From Hamadaea sp. (GTDB taxonomy: Bacteria; Actinomycetota; Actinomycetes; Mycobacteriales; Micromonosporaceae), in assembly GCA_013361475.1 (NCBI GenBank), contig JABFYB010000422.1, forward strand, positions 1-34,709: a stretch of 34,709 nt of DNA, in the 5' to 3' direction. Under the pieces are notes generated by a model, which was not told the DNA's origin, did no database searches, and saw only the letters and a program-made list of their open reading frames with translations. This document shows, one piece after another, positions 19,003 through 26,417 of the stretch; the first letter of the stretch is position 1, and the number at the start of each line of letters is the position of its first letter. The translations under genes were made by a program, and so were the position numbers.

Positions 19003-19036
19003 CGCCGGCGGCCGGTCCTTGGGTCGGCCGCCGGCG
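19003..19036 (+). terminator. Hairpin terminator of the ABC operon
   Basis: A perfect 12-bp all-GC stem (19003-19014 with 19025-19036) and a 10-base loop begin 6 bases after the binding-protein stop. There is no T tract. Confidence 0.75.
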
Positions 19037-19108
19037 CGTCAGCAGGTCAGGGCGGGCCCGCGGCAAATTCGGGTGTCTTCGCGAGTCGTCGCCGCGATAA
19101 TGACCGGC

Positions 19109-19846
19109 GTGACTGAGGTCGAGGTCGTCGTGGCGCATGCCGAGCGGGCGACCCTGCGCGTCGGTGACGTGTTCCTGAAGATCGACTCCGATCAGGCGCG
19201 TATCGATGTCGAGGTCGAGGCGATGGCGCTGGCGCCGCTCCCGACGCCGACGGTCTTGTGGCGCAAGCCGCCGGTGCTCGCGCTCGCCGCGGTGCCGGGG
19301 AAGGCCCTCGGCCGCCTCGGGCAGCCCTCGACCGCGTCGCCGGAGGCGTGGGCCGCGGCCGGCGCCGCCGTACGACGACTGCACGACGCGCCGCTGCCGC
19401 CCTGGCCGGGCCCGAGCCTCGAGGGAATAGCGTCCGAACTGGACACCGAATGCGAGTGGCTCGTCACGAGCGGCGTACTGCCCGCCGATCTGGTCACCCG
19501 CAATCGACAGGTCGCCGAAGCGGCACTGCGACCCTGGACGCCGGCGTTCACCCATGGCGATCTGCAGGTCAGCCACGTCTTCCTCGACGGTGACGAGGTG
19601 ACCGGCGTCATCGACTGGTCCGAGGCGGCCCGCGGCGACGCCCTCTACGACCTGGCCGTCTTGACGCTGGGACATGAGGAGCATCTCGGTGACGTCCTCG
19701 CCGGCTACGGCACCGACGTCGATCTCGACGTGATCCGCGCGTGGTGGTCGCTACGCAGTCTGCTCGCGATCCGCTGGCTGTCCGAGCACGGCTTCGACCC
19801 GACCGCGCCAGGCTGCGAGGTCGACGTGCTTCGGGCGCGGATGTAG
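19109..19846 (+). CDS. Aminoglycoside phosphotransferase (APH)-family protein
   Basis: This kinase-like protein of about 245 residues has the APH catalytic motif THGDLQVSHVF (HGD at 149-151) and the metal-binding D169 in VIDWSEAARGD. In classical APH enzymes the catalytic loop reads HGDxxxxN; here His replaces the Asn, a variant I associate with a distinct actinobacterial subgroup. Small-molecule phosphorylation is likely, but antibiotic resistance is not implied. GATAAT (19096-19101) looks like a -10 box, placing transcription start at GTG 19109. ATG 19100, overlapping that box, is the alternative start. It is monocistronic between two hairpin or non-coding regions. Confidence 0.83.
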   Translation: MTEVEVVVAHAERATLRVGDVFLKIDSDQARIDVEVEAMALAPLPTPTVLWRKPPVLALAAVPGKALGRLGQPSTASPEAWAAAGAAVRRLHDAPLPPWPGPSLEGIASELDTECEWLVTSGVLPADLVTRNRQVAEAALRPWTPAFTHGDLQVSHVFLDGDEVTGVIDWSEAARGDALYDLAVLTLGHEEHLGDVLAGYGTDVDLDVIRAWWSLRSLLAIRWLSEHGFDPTAPGCEVDVLRARM

Positions 19847-20187
19847 GTAGGTAGACCGGTCGCTCGACGACGGTCAACCGGGTCCACGGCAAACTTCGCG
19901 GATTCGTGGGGTCACGACGCCCGCGCGAGGGGCGACGATGAAGCGGTTCGATCACCCATTGCCCTCTGATCGTCGGCCAAGCAGGCCGAGGACCAGGGGA
20001 TTTACCCGTTCACACATCGACTGCCATTGCTTTCGGCTACCGAGTTGTGAGGTGTTTGGGATGAGACGCACACTCGCGCGGATCTGGCGCAGCGCCCGTC
20101 TGGGACCGTCCGTGACCATCGTCGGCCGTGGTCGTGCGACCCGGCTCGTCATCGGCTATCCAGCTCAGCCTATCGATTGGAGGCAGG
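19847..20187. other. 341-bp non-coding region before the cell-wall hydrolase locus
   Basis: No gene is credible here. It contains one copy of a 21-bp repeat (19892-19912) and presumably the promoter for the secreted-protein/lysin unit. I looked for a c-di-AMP (ydaO-type) riboswitch, common before actinobacterial wall hydrolases, and found no match. A short frame starting at 20061 is Arg-rich and lacks a ribosome site. Confidence 0.5.
19892..19912 (+). repeat. 21-bp intergenic repeat, copy 1
   Basis: AACTTCGCGG-A-TTCGTGGGGT matches the sequence at 26376-26396 with one mismatch in 21 bases. Both copies are intergenic and in the same orientation. Function unknown. Confidence 0.55.
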
Positions 20188-20685
20188 ATGTCTGACCCGT
20201 CCGACCGACCGCGGGGCGTACCCCGGCGGGCCGTGCTCTACGGCGCTGGTGCGCTCGTGCCCGGGCTCCTCCTGGGCATCGACGGTACCGGCGCGTCGGC
20301 GGCCGTGCCTGGGCCGCGGGGAAGGTTCTCCGCTGGCGACTATTCGTGGCAGCCGGCGGACACCGCGGGCGCACAGGCCCCCGGCGTGACGTTCACCCTG
20401 ACCGCGGGTGGCCGCCCGATGGCCGGTCAGCGGGTCCGGTTCTCGATCAGTGCCGCTGACTCCGTGCAGGCCAGCGTCTGGTTCGAGACCTCGGCGGGGC
20501 TGAAACGACCGCGTCGACACGGATACGTCGATCTCGACCTGGACGACGCCGGGAGCGTACGCCTGGACGACCGGCTCCGCGTCGGCCCGGTGCCGACCCG
20601 GAACACCGGCGCCGACCCGGTATTGCGTGCCCAACTGGTCGGATCCGAGACCATTCTCGCCGTCGCCCGCATCTCGGTGGCCTGA
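20188..20685 (+). CDS. Small secreted protein with Tat-like signal, upstream of lysin
   Basis: This 165-residue protein starts at ATG 20188 behind GGAGG. A twin-arginine (PRRAVLYGAG) and hydrophobic segment ending GASA-AVP (about residue 39) indicate export, possibly by Tat. The mature domain of about 125 residues is beta-rich. It has FTLTAGGRPMAGQRVRFSI, VWFETSAG, YVDLDLDDAGSVRLDD and VLRAQLVGSETILAVARISVA, which suggests an immunoglobulin-like or carbohydrate-binding-type sandwich. It contains no cysteine. I do not recognise a family. Only 65 bp separate it from the multidomain peptidoglycan hydrolase, so they are probably co-transcribed. It might act with that enzyme at the wall. Confidence 0.75.
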   Translation: MSDPSDRPRGVPRRAVLYGAGALVPGLLLGIDGTGASAAVPGPRGRFSAGDYSWQPADTAGAQAPGVTFTLTAGGRPMAGQRVRFSISAADSVQASVWFETSAGLKRPRRHGYVDLDLDDAGSVRLDDRLRVGPVPTRNTGADPVLRAQLVGSETILAVARISVA

Positions 20686-20750
20686 CCCATGACGACGTTC
20701 GCGGCGAACCCGCGAGGCGCGTCGCCGCGCTGCGAATCTAGGAGTGAGCG

Positions 20751-23339
20751 TTGACAAGAACGGTCGCCGGGGCCGAATCATGGGCCCGCCAGCACGTCAC
20801 CGACGCCGGTGGCGGTGGCTTCTACAACGGCTACAACTGGTCCGGCATGTGCCAGGCGTTGATGTTCCGCGCCTGTGACCTGGCCGGCTCCGCGCCAACC
20901 GCGTACCAGGCATATCTCGCCTCCGGACCGGACAATCACGACTACTCGGCCGCGCCCCGGGGTGCGTTCCACTGGTGGGGTGATCCGGGCGACCCGGGGC
21001 ACGTCGCGCTGGACCTCGACGGCGGCGGCACCCGCTGTCTGATGGCGACCTCCCACCTGTCCGGCGGCGAGGACTTCGCACCCGGCGGCTACTGCATCGG
21101 CACACAGTCCGTCGCCCGCTACAACTCGCTGACCGGACTCGTCTACCTGGGCTGGACGCTCGACAACGTCGGCTCCCGCATGGCGGACGTCGGCACGCCC
21201 GGCACGGGTGGCAGCTCGTACACGTTGACGACCGAAGATCAGAAGGTTCTGCAAACCCTGGCGCAGCGCGGCGGCTACACCGGCCCGGTCGACGGCGTCA
21301 TGGGCGTCAACAGCTGGAAAGGTGTGCAGACCGCCGTTCGCGGCTACGGGTACACGGGGCCGATCGACGGCGTACCGGGCACCAACACCTACAAGGCGAT
21401 CCAGAACCTTGCTCGGGACGGCGGCTACACCGGTCCCATCGACGGCATCCTCGGACCCAACACGATTCGCGGCGTGGCGACCTGGCTGGCCGCGCATCCG
21501 CCGTCGTCGCCGCCCGCGCCGGGCCCCACGCCCGACACCAGCCTGATCTACGGCATCGACGTCGGCACCAGCCAGGCGAGCCTCGACTTCCTGGCCGCCC
21601 GCAGCGCGGGATTCCGGTTCTGCGTCGTGAAGTCCGGCGGATCCAACGACGGCACCCATCTGCCCTACACGTCCCCGTACTACGTCCGGCAGGTCGACGC
21701 CGCCCGGGCGGCCGGTTTCCTCGTCGGCCACTACTGGATGACGGGCTGGGGGACCGCCTCCGGCGACGCGGACTACTTCCTCGGCCACCTGCACGACTAC
21801 CGGGCCGGCGATCCGCTGATGATCGACGTCGAAGGAGTCGACCAGAGTCCGGTATGGACGGACGCGCAGACGGCGAGCTTCATCAGCATCGTCAAGGCCC
21901 GTCTTGGTGCCACGCCGTTTCTCTACACCTATTCGGCGCTGCTCACCTCGCGTACCTGGACGCAGACCCAGGCGACCGGGGCGAAGCTGTGGATCGCCGA
22001 CTACGGAGCACCGGCCGGCAGCCCGCGCATCGGGACCGCCTATCCGACCTGGGCGATTCACCAGTTCAGCAGCTCCGGCTCGGTCAAGGGCGTCACCGTC
22101 GACCTGAACCTGGCAAAGGCCGACGCGTTCGGCAGCGCGACGCTGCCACCGGCGGGACCGAACCCGGTGCCCGATCCGGCGCCGGACGTCTCCCTGACCG
22201 ACGGCGCCACCCTGCAACGCATCGCGCAGCTCGGTGGGTACACCGGTCCGGTCGACGGCGTTCTCGGCCCGAACAGCTGGAAAGGCATTCAGACGCTGCT
22301 CACCCAGCTCGGCCTGTACAGCGGGCCGGTCGACGGCGTACCGGGGACGAACACCTACAAGGGACTCCAATTGCTGGCCCAGCGCGGTGGCTACACCGGT
22401 CCGGTCGACGGCGTCCTCGGCCCCAACTCGTACGCGGGCCTGCGCACCTACCTGTCCCAGGTCGACGGCGACGTAAGCATCGCCGCCGCGGACGCCAAGA
22501 CGCTGCAGCAGATCGCCCAGCGGGGCGGCTACACCGGTCCGGTCGACGGCGTCCTGGGCGCCAACAGCTGGAAGGGCGTCCAGGCGGTCCTCTCCGCGGG
22601 CGGCTACTACACCGGCCCGGTCGACGGCGTACCCGGGTCGAACACGTACAGCGGTCTGCAGCGGCTGGCGGCCGACTACGGCTACACCGGCCCGATCGAC
22701 GGCGTACCCGGGCCGAACACGTTCGCGGCCCTGCGCACCTACTTGACCGTGACCAGCGGTGGCCCGGGGCCGATCTCGACCGCGGACGGCGCTGTGCTCC
22801 AGAAGATCGGCGTGGCGGGCGGGTACACCGGCCCGATCGACGGGGTGCCCGGCGGCAACACCTGGAAAGGCGTGCAGACGGTGCTGCGCGGATACGGCTA
22901 CAGCGGGCCCCTGGACGGCGCCCCCGGCACCGCCACGTACAAGGGCCTGCAGACCCTGGCCGCCGCGGGCGGCTACACCGGTCCGATCGACGGTGCGATG
23001 GGCGTCAACAGCTGGAAAGGCGTGCAGACCGTGCTGCGCCGCTTCGGCTACACCGGGCCGATCGACGGCGTGCCCGGCGCCACCACGTACGCCGCCATGC
23101 AGCGCATGGCCAAGCTGGGCGGCTACAGCGGGCCGGTCGACGGAGTGCTGGGTTCCTACAGCTGGCGCGGCATCCAGTCGTGTCTTCGCGGATCCGGCTA
23201 CTCCGGCCTGATCGACGGTCTGCCCGGCTCGGGGACGTATGTCGCGTTGCAGCGGCTGGCGCAGATCGGCGGCTACACCGGCCCGCTCGACGGCGTACCG
23301 GGGACGAACACCTATCGCGCCTTGGCGAACCTGGTGTGA
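20751..23339 (+). CDS. Multidomain peptidoglycan hydrolase: CHAP-like domain, GH25 lysozyme, 16 short repeats
   Basis: This 862-residue protein starts at TTG 20751 (GGAG six bases upstream) without any signal peptide. Residues 1-140 resemble the CHAP/NlpC-like amidase of actinophage lysins (GMCQALM with C34, PGHVALDL with H84, ATSHLSG). Residues 173-249 hold three repeats of about 25 residues (YTGPxDGVxG). Residues 265-460 are a GH25 muramidase: GIDVGTS with D270 and IDVEG with D359 and E361, the expected DxE catalytic pair. Residues 494-862 hold 13 more repeats. Repeats fall in blocks, each introduced by a helix such as ATLQRIAQ; these probably bind the wall. It would cut glycan and peptide or amide bonds of peptidoglycan. 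Secretion route is unclear. Confidence 0.88.
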   Translation: MTRTVAGAESWARQHVTDAGGGGFYNGYNWSGMCQALMFRACDLAGSAPTAYQAYLASGPDNHDYSAAPRGAFHWWGDPGDPGHVALDLDGGGTRCLMATSHLSGGEDFAPGGYCIGTQSVARYNSLTGLVYLGWTLDNVGSRMADVGTPGTGGSSYTLTTEDQKVLQTLAQRGGYTGPVDGVMGVNSWKGVQTAVRGYGYTGPIDGVPGTNTYKAIQNLARDGGYTGPIDGILGPNTIRGVATWLAAHPPSSPPAPGPTPDTSLIYGIDVGTSQASLDFLAARSAGFRFCVVKSGGSNDGTHLPYTSPYYVRQVDAARAAGFLVGHYWMTGWGTASGDADYFLGHLHDYRAGDPLMIDVEGVDQSPVWTDAQTASFISIVKARLGATPFLYTYSALLTSRTWTQTQATGAKLWIADYGAPAGSPRIGTAYPTWAIHQFSSSGSVKGVTVDLNLAKADAFGSATLPPAGPNPVPDPAPDVSLTDGATLQRIAQLGGYTGPVDGVLGPNSWKGIQTLLTQLGLYSGPVDGVPGTNTYKGLQLLAQRGGYTGPVDGVLGPNSYAGLRTYLSQVDGDVSIAAADAKTLQQIAQRGGYTGPVDGVLGANSWKGVQAVLSAGGYYTGPVDGVPGSNTYSGLQRLAADYGYTGPIDGVPGPNTFAALRTYLTVTSGGPGPISTADGAVLQKIGVAGGYTGPIDGVPGGNTWKGVQTVLRGYGYSGPLDGAPGTATYKGLQTLAAAGGYTGPIDGAMGVNSWKGVQTVLRRFGYTGPIDGVPGATTYAAMQRMAKLGGYSGPVDGVLGSYSWRGIQSCLRGSGYSGLIDGLPGSGTYVALQRLAQIGGYTGPLDGVPGTNTYRALANLV
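21267..21497 (+). repeat. Three 25-aa wall-binding-like repeats before the GH25 domain
   Basis: Three tandem units at residues 173-249 of the lysin share (G)GYTGPxDGxxGxN. Their variable cores are SWKGVQ, TYKAIQ and TIRGVA. They are followed by a Pro-rich linker leading into GH25. Confidence 0.85.
22230..23336 (+). repeat. Thirteen 25-aa wall-binding-like repeats after the GH25 domain
   Basis: Thirteen units at residues 494-862 are organised as blocks of 3, 3 and 7. Within a block, W-type units (NSWKGVQ) alternate with Y-type units (NTYKGLQ), and each block ends with a Y/F-type unit. Blocks are separated by short linkers with VSLTDGATLQRIAQ-like helices. DNA identity between units is high but not perfect. 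Confidence 0.85.
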
Positions 23340-23346
23340 TTGCCGT

Positions 23347-23387
23347 GGTCCTGGTGCGGCCGAGAAGCAAAGGGTCGCGCCAGGACC
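23347..23387 (+). terminator. Hairpin terminator after the lysin gene
   Basis: A 14-bp stem with two G-U pairs (23347-23360 with 23374-23387; core GGTCCTGG/CCAGGACC) and a 13-base loop begin 7 bases after the stop. Confidence 0.65.
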
Positions 23388-23446
23388 CGGTGACGTCGGC
23401 TGATCCTCCGCGAGTTTCGCCTGGCCCCGGGCGGGATCGTGACCGG

Positions 23447-23476
23447 TCGGCTGATGGAGAAAGCGCATTCAGCCGA
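23447..23476. promoter_or_regulatory. Inverted repeat upstream of the two-component system
   Basis: TCGGCTGA (23447-23454) pairs with TCAGCCGA (23469-23476) across 14 bases. A third TCGGCTGA lies at 23396-23403. It is a possible binding site for the response regulator (autoregulation) or a leader hairpin. Confidence 0.3.
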
Positions 23477-23598
23477 TCGCGTTGTCGCAATCGACGTCGT
23501 CCCGCTGAGCCTGTCGAACACCCCCTCGCCTGCAGTACATTGATCGGCGCGCTTCGCCGGGGCTGGGCCGGTGAGGCCGACGGCCATTTGGGGGCGCG

Positions 23599-24834
23599 AT
23601 GGCGGGGCGGAACGCACTATGGCGTGTCACTGACCTGCCGACGACCAAGGTCGGCGTCGAGCGGGTGTTCACCTACTTCATCGCCGGGGTCCGGTTGGGG
23701 ACGGTCGCCCAGATGGTCCCCGCGGTCCAGGTCGGCCTGGCCTCCTCGCCGCGCGACGGCGCGTACCTGGCTTGCTGGCTGGCGGCGGCCGGTGCGTCGG
23801 TCCTGGTGACCGTCGTGACCCTGATCCGCAGACGGCCGCTCGGGGCCGCCGCGTCCACCGCCGACTTCGCGCTGGCCTGCACGCTGCTCGTGCTCGCGCC
23901 GCACGTCCTGGCGCCGGGGGAGCGCTTCGGCACCTGGGTCGCCTACCAGCCCGGGTACGCGTTGTCGGTCGTCATCACCGCCAGCGGCGTACGCAGTCTC
24001 GTGCTCTGGGCCGGCGGCCTGGTCAGCGTGGTCGTCTGCTACCTGGTGTACCTCGGTGACAACGGCGCCGGGATGACCACCACCGCGATGGGCAACGAGT
24101 TGACCTACGTCGTGTACGCCGTGGTGGCCCGCATGTTGTTCAACTACATCCGCCGCATCGCCCACGATGCCGACGCCTCCCGCGCACTGGTCGCCGAGCT
24201 GGCTCGCGGTGAGGAGGAACGCCGGGCCCGGGTGCTGATGCACAACGGGGTCGCGGTCATGCAACTGCTGGCGAACTCGACTCCCGGCGGGCCGCGTTCC
24301 GGCCTGGCCGATCTCGCCGAGGTGGAGGTGCAGCGGATGCGCGCCTACCTGCGCGGGCGCTCCACTGCGACGGAGGAGGACGAGCGGGTGGACGGCGGCG
24401 GCCAGGTCACCCTCGCTCCACTGGTGGAACGCATGTGTGATCGGTTCGCCGATCTGCACGCCGATACGCTGCTGGACCTGGGCGCGTCGGTGCGGCTCCC
24501 GGCCGGGGACGCGGAGGCTGTCGAAAGCGCGCTGGAGAGCTTGCTGCTCAACGTCCGCGCCCACGCACAAGCCCACAACGTCGTGATCCACCTGGACGAG
24601 GACTCTCCCGGACGGTGGGCCTTGACGGTCAGCGACGACGGCGTCGGATACGACGCGGATGCGGTGGCGCCCGGTGTGGGACTGCGCGATGTCGTCATCG
24701 GTGAACTGCAGCACCGGGGACTCGACGTCGCGATCGCCTCCGCACCGGGGGAGGGCACCACCGTGACGATCAGCGGATCGTGCCCGCCGTCGGATCAGGG
24801 TGAGGGACACGACCGGCTGGCGGACGTCCGATGA
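23599..24834 (+). CDS. Membrane sensor histidine kinase, NarL-system type, atypical H-box
   Basis: This 411-residue kinase has about five to six N-terminal membrane helices (residues 24-180). A cytosolic helix then leads to EEERRARVLMHNGVAVMQLLA with H215 where HisKA_3 kinases have their phospho-acceptor (usually LHDxxxQ). The D after the His is replaced by N. The ATPase domain shows the N-box LLLNVRAHAQA and G1 box SDDGVGYD, then GVGLRDVVIGEL and GEGTTVTI. It should sense an envelope signal and phosphorylate the response regulator whose ATG overlaps its stop (ATGA). GGGGGCG precedes the ATG. Kinase family is clear; the degenerate H-box may reflect altered phosphotransfer. Confidence 0.85.
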   Translation: MAGRNALWRVTDLPTTKVGVERVFTYFIAGVRLGTVAQMVPAVQVGLASSPRDGAYLACWLAAAGASVLVTVVTLIRRRPLGAAASTADFALACTLLVLAPHVLAPGERFGTWVAYQPGYALSVVITASGVRSLVLWAGGLVSVVVCYLVYLGDNGAGMTTTAMGNELTYVVYAVVARMLFNYIRRIAHDADASRALVAELARGEEERRARVLMHNGVAVMQLLANSTPGGPRSGLADLAEVEVQRMRAYLRGRSTATEEDERVDGGGQVTLAPLVERMCDRFADLHADTLLDLGASVRLPAGDAEAVESALESLLLNVRAHAQAHNVVIHLDEDSPGRWALTVSDDGVGYDADAVAPGVGLRDVVIGELQHRGLDVAIASAPGEGTTVTISGSCPPSDQGEGHDRLADVR

Positions 24835-25529
24835 GGCCCACGGTCGCGGTCGTCGACGACGCGTCGCTGATCCGCGCGTCGCTGGGGCTGCTGATGCCGG
24901 ACCTCGATGTCGTGACGGCCACGGCGACGGTGGAGGACCTGCTGGCCACCGCCCCGGCGGTGGATCTGGTGCTGCTCGACCTGCACCTGGTCAACCTCGA
25001 ACAACAGCCGGACGCCCGGCAGGGGATCGCGGCCATCCGCGCGCTGACCGCTCGGGGCTACCGCATCTGCGTCTACAGCCAGGAGGAACGCCGGTTCGTC
25101 CTGGCCGCGTGCATCGCCGCGGGCGCGAGCGGCGTCGTGTCCAAGGCGCTGCCGACCGATCGCGCGCAGCAGATGTTCCTGGAGGTCGCGGCGGGTGGCA
25201 CAGTCGTACCACAGTCGGTCGTCGGCATTCTGGAGGTGCTGGTCCGCCGGGACTGCATCACCATGCTCAGCGAACGTCAGCGTCAGATCCTGCACGGCCG
25301 GGCGCGTGGCCTCACCTACGCCCAGGTCGCCAAGCAGTTGTTCGTCAGCGAGTCGACGCTGCGCGGGTACTGGCAGGACCTGACCCGGTCGCTGTCGGAG
25401 TCGCTGCGGAGCCTGACCGCCGCCGAGATCGAGCGGGCGCTGGGGTTGGCGCCCGGCGACCTGCTGGAATTCTGGTCGCAGGACGCCTCCAGCACCGCCG
25501 ACTGGTGGCGGATCAGCCGCCCGCGCTAG
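24831..25529 (+). CDS. LuxR/NarL-type response regulator
   Basis: This 232-residue regulator has a receiver domain with acidic pocket VVDD (residues 7-10), phospho-acceptor D50 in LVLLDLHL, and the conserved Lys in GVVSKALP. A LuxR-type HTH begins near residue 145 (LSERQRQILHGRARGLTYAQVAKQLFVSESTLRGYWQDL). The recognition helix ends GYWQDL instead of the usual xHLxxIxxKL. A C-terminal extension of about 40 residues (ALGLAPGDLLEFW...) is unusual. ATGA overlap with the kinase shows a two-component pair. The preceding lysin gene is a possible but unproven target. Confidence 0.9.
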   Translation: MRPTVAVVDDASLIRASLGLLMPDLDVVTATATVEDLLATAPAVDLVLLDLHLVNLEQQPDARQGIAAIRALTARGYRICVYSQEERRFVLAACIAAGASGVVSKALPTDRAQQMFLEVAAGGTVVPQSVVGILEVLVRRDCITMLSERQRQILHGRARGLTYAQVAKQLFVSESTLRGYWQDLTRSLSESLRSLTAAEIERALGLAPGDLLEFWSQDASSTADWWRISRPR

Positions 25530-25557
25530 GGCGTCGCGGGCAGACGCCGACGACGCC
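25530..25557. terminator. Weak hairpin between convergent genes
   Basis: GGCGTCG (25530-25536) pairs with CGACGCC (25551-25557). It lies immediately after the response-regulator stop and 13 bases before the end of the convergent lipoprotein gene. Confidence 0.35.
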
Positions 25558-25570
25558 CGTCGGGGAACCG

Positions 25571-26266
25571 CTAACGGACCTCGTCGAAGCCGAAGCTGGT
25601 GCTCGTCTTTCCCATCGTGATCTTCAGGGTGACGTAACCGGGCTTGCCGTCCTTGGCGTACTTGCTCCAGTACTGGCAGGTGTAGCCGGTGTCGGAGCCG
25701 AAGTCGATCACCTTGGCCGCCGGCAGCTCGTCACACGCGAGCTTGCTGGCGTCGGTACGCCCGGACTCCGCGCCGTACCGCTCGTTCATCAGGTTGTAGA
25801 TCACCTTGGCGACGAGGAGGCCCTTCAAGGGCTTCTTGGTGTAGCTGAAGACCATGGCCCCGTCGGTGTACCTGTCGCTGATCTTGACCTCGTAGGGCAC
25901 GTCGACGCCCTGGTAGGTCACCACGCACTCGCTGACCGCGCCGGCCTTCATCGTGATGCCGCCGGCGCAGGTGGCGCTGGTCGTCCCGAGGACGCGCACA
26001 GTCGACAGGACGTCCTCCCGCAGGGCGTGCTCGATCTTCTCCCGCACCGGTGCGCTCGCCGCCGGGGCGGGCTTGATCCGCAGCAGGTCGCTGTCGCCGC
26101 GGCCGACGACATCGGTCTGCGGTCCGGTGATGGACACGGGCAACGGCGTACCGCCGCCGCTGTCGCCGGCGTCACCGCTGGAATCGGCGGAACTGCTGAA
26201 GGGGTTGCAACCGGCCGCCAGCATCCCGGCGAGCACGACTGAGCAGACAGATCTGAGGCTTCGCAT
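25571..26266 (-). CDS. Putative DUF4333-like lipoprotein
   Basis: This 231-residue protein starts at ATG 26266. It has a lipoprotein signal (MRSLRSVCSVVLAGMLAAGC, lipobox LAAGC, Cys20), then a Ser/Asp/Gly-rich linker. The domain about residues 75-150 (ALREDVLSTV, ATCAGGITMKAGAVSECVVTYQGVDVPYEVKISD) has the paired cysteines and strand pattern of DUF4333. A second part with two more cysteines (LACDELPA, YTCQYWSKYA) follows. It should sit on the outer face of the membrane. Function unknown. No Shine-Dalgarno is visible, and an upstream in-frame GTG near 26326 is possible. Confidence 0.72.
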   Translation of the reverse strand: MRSLRSVCSVVLAGMLAAGCNPFSSSADSSGDAGDSGGGTPLPVSITGPQTDVVGRGDSDLLRIKPAPAASAPVREKIEHALREDVLSTVRVLGTTSATCAGGITMKAGAVSECVVTYQGVDVPYEVKISDRYTDGAMVFSYTKKPLKGLLVAKVIYNLMNERYGAESGRTDASKLACDELPAAKVIDFGSDTGYTCQYWSKYAKDGKPGYVTLKITMGKTSTSFGFDEVR

Positions 26267-26375
26267 GGTCGTGGACTGTAGTGATCGCTTTCCGCCGGCC
26301 GTGGCAGTCGCGGACGTGGTAGTTCTCACCAGCCCCTCGGTACGCACGTGACCAGGACGTATTCGGAACACCGAG

Positions 26376-26396
26376 AACTTCGCGGTTTCGTGGGGT
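26376..26396 (+). repeat. 21-bp intergenic repeat, copy 2
   Basis: AACTTCGCGG-T-TTCGTGGGGT differs from 19892-19912 only at its eleventh base. It lies upstream of the lipoprotein gene and downstream of the GGDEF gene stop. Confidence 0.55.
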
Positions 26397-26417
26397 ACCG
26401 GCCGCGCCGAGGTGCGG

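Noticed and set aside
19847-20187. c-di-AMP (ydaO) riboswitch before the wall-hydrolase locus
   Set aside because: The conserved purine-rich core and pairing elements could not be found.
21267-23336. CRISPR-like periodic DNA
   Set aside because: The 75-base periodicity is in-frame protein repeats inside one ORF; units are degenerate and there are no unique spacers.
20778-23468. 896-codon minus-strand open frame with apparent repeats
   Set aside because: Its repeats are only the complement of the lysin repeats.
20188-25529. Prophage remnant around the lysin
   Set aside because: There is no holin, integrase, terminase, tail or attachment repeat; neighbours are ordinary chromosomal genes.
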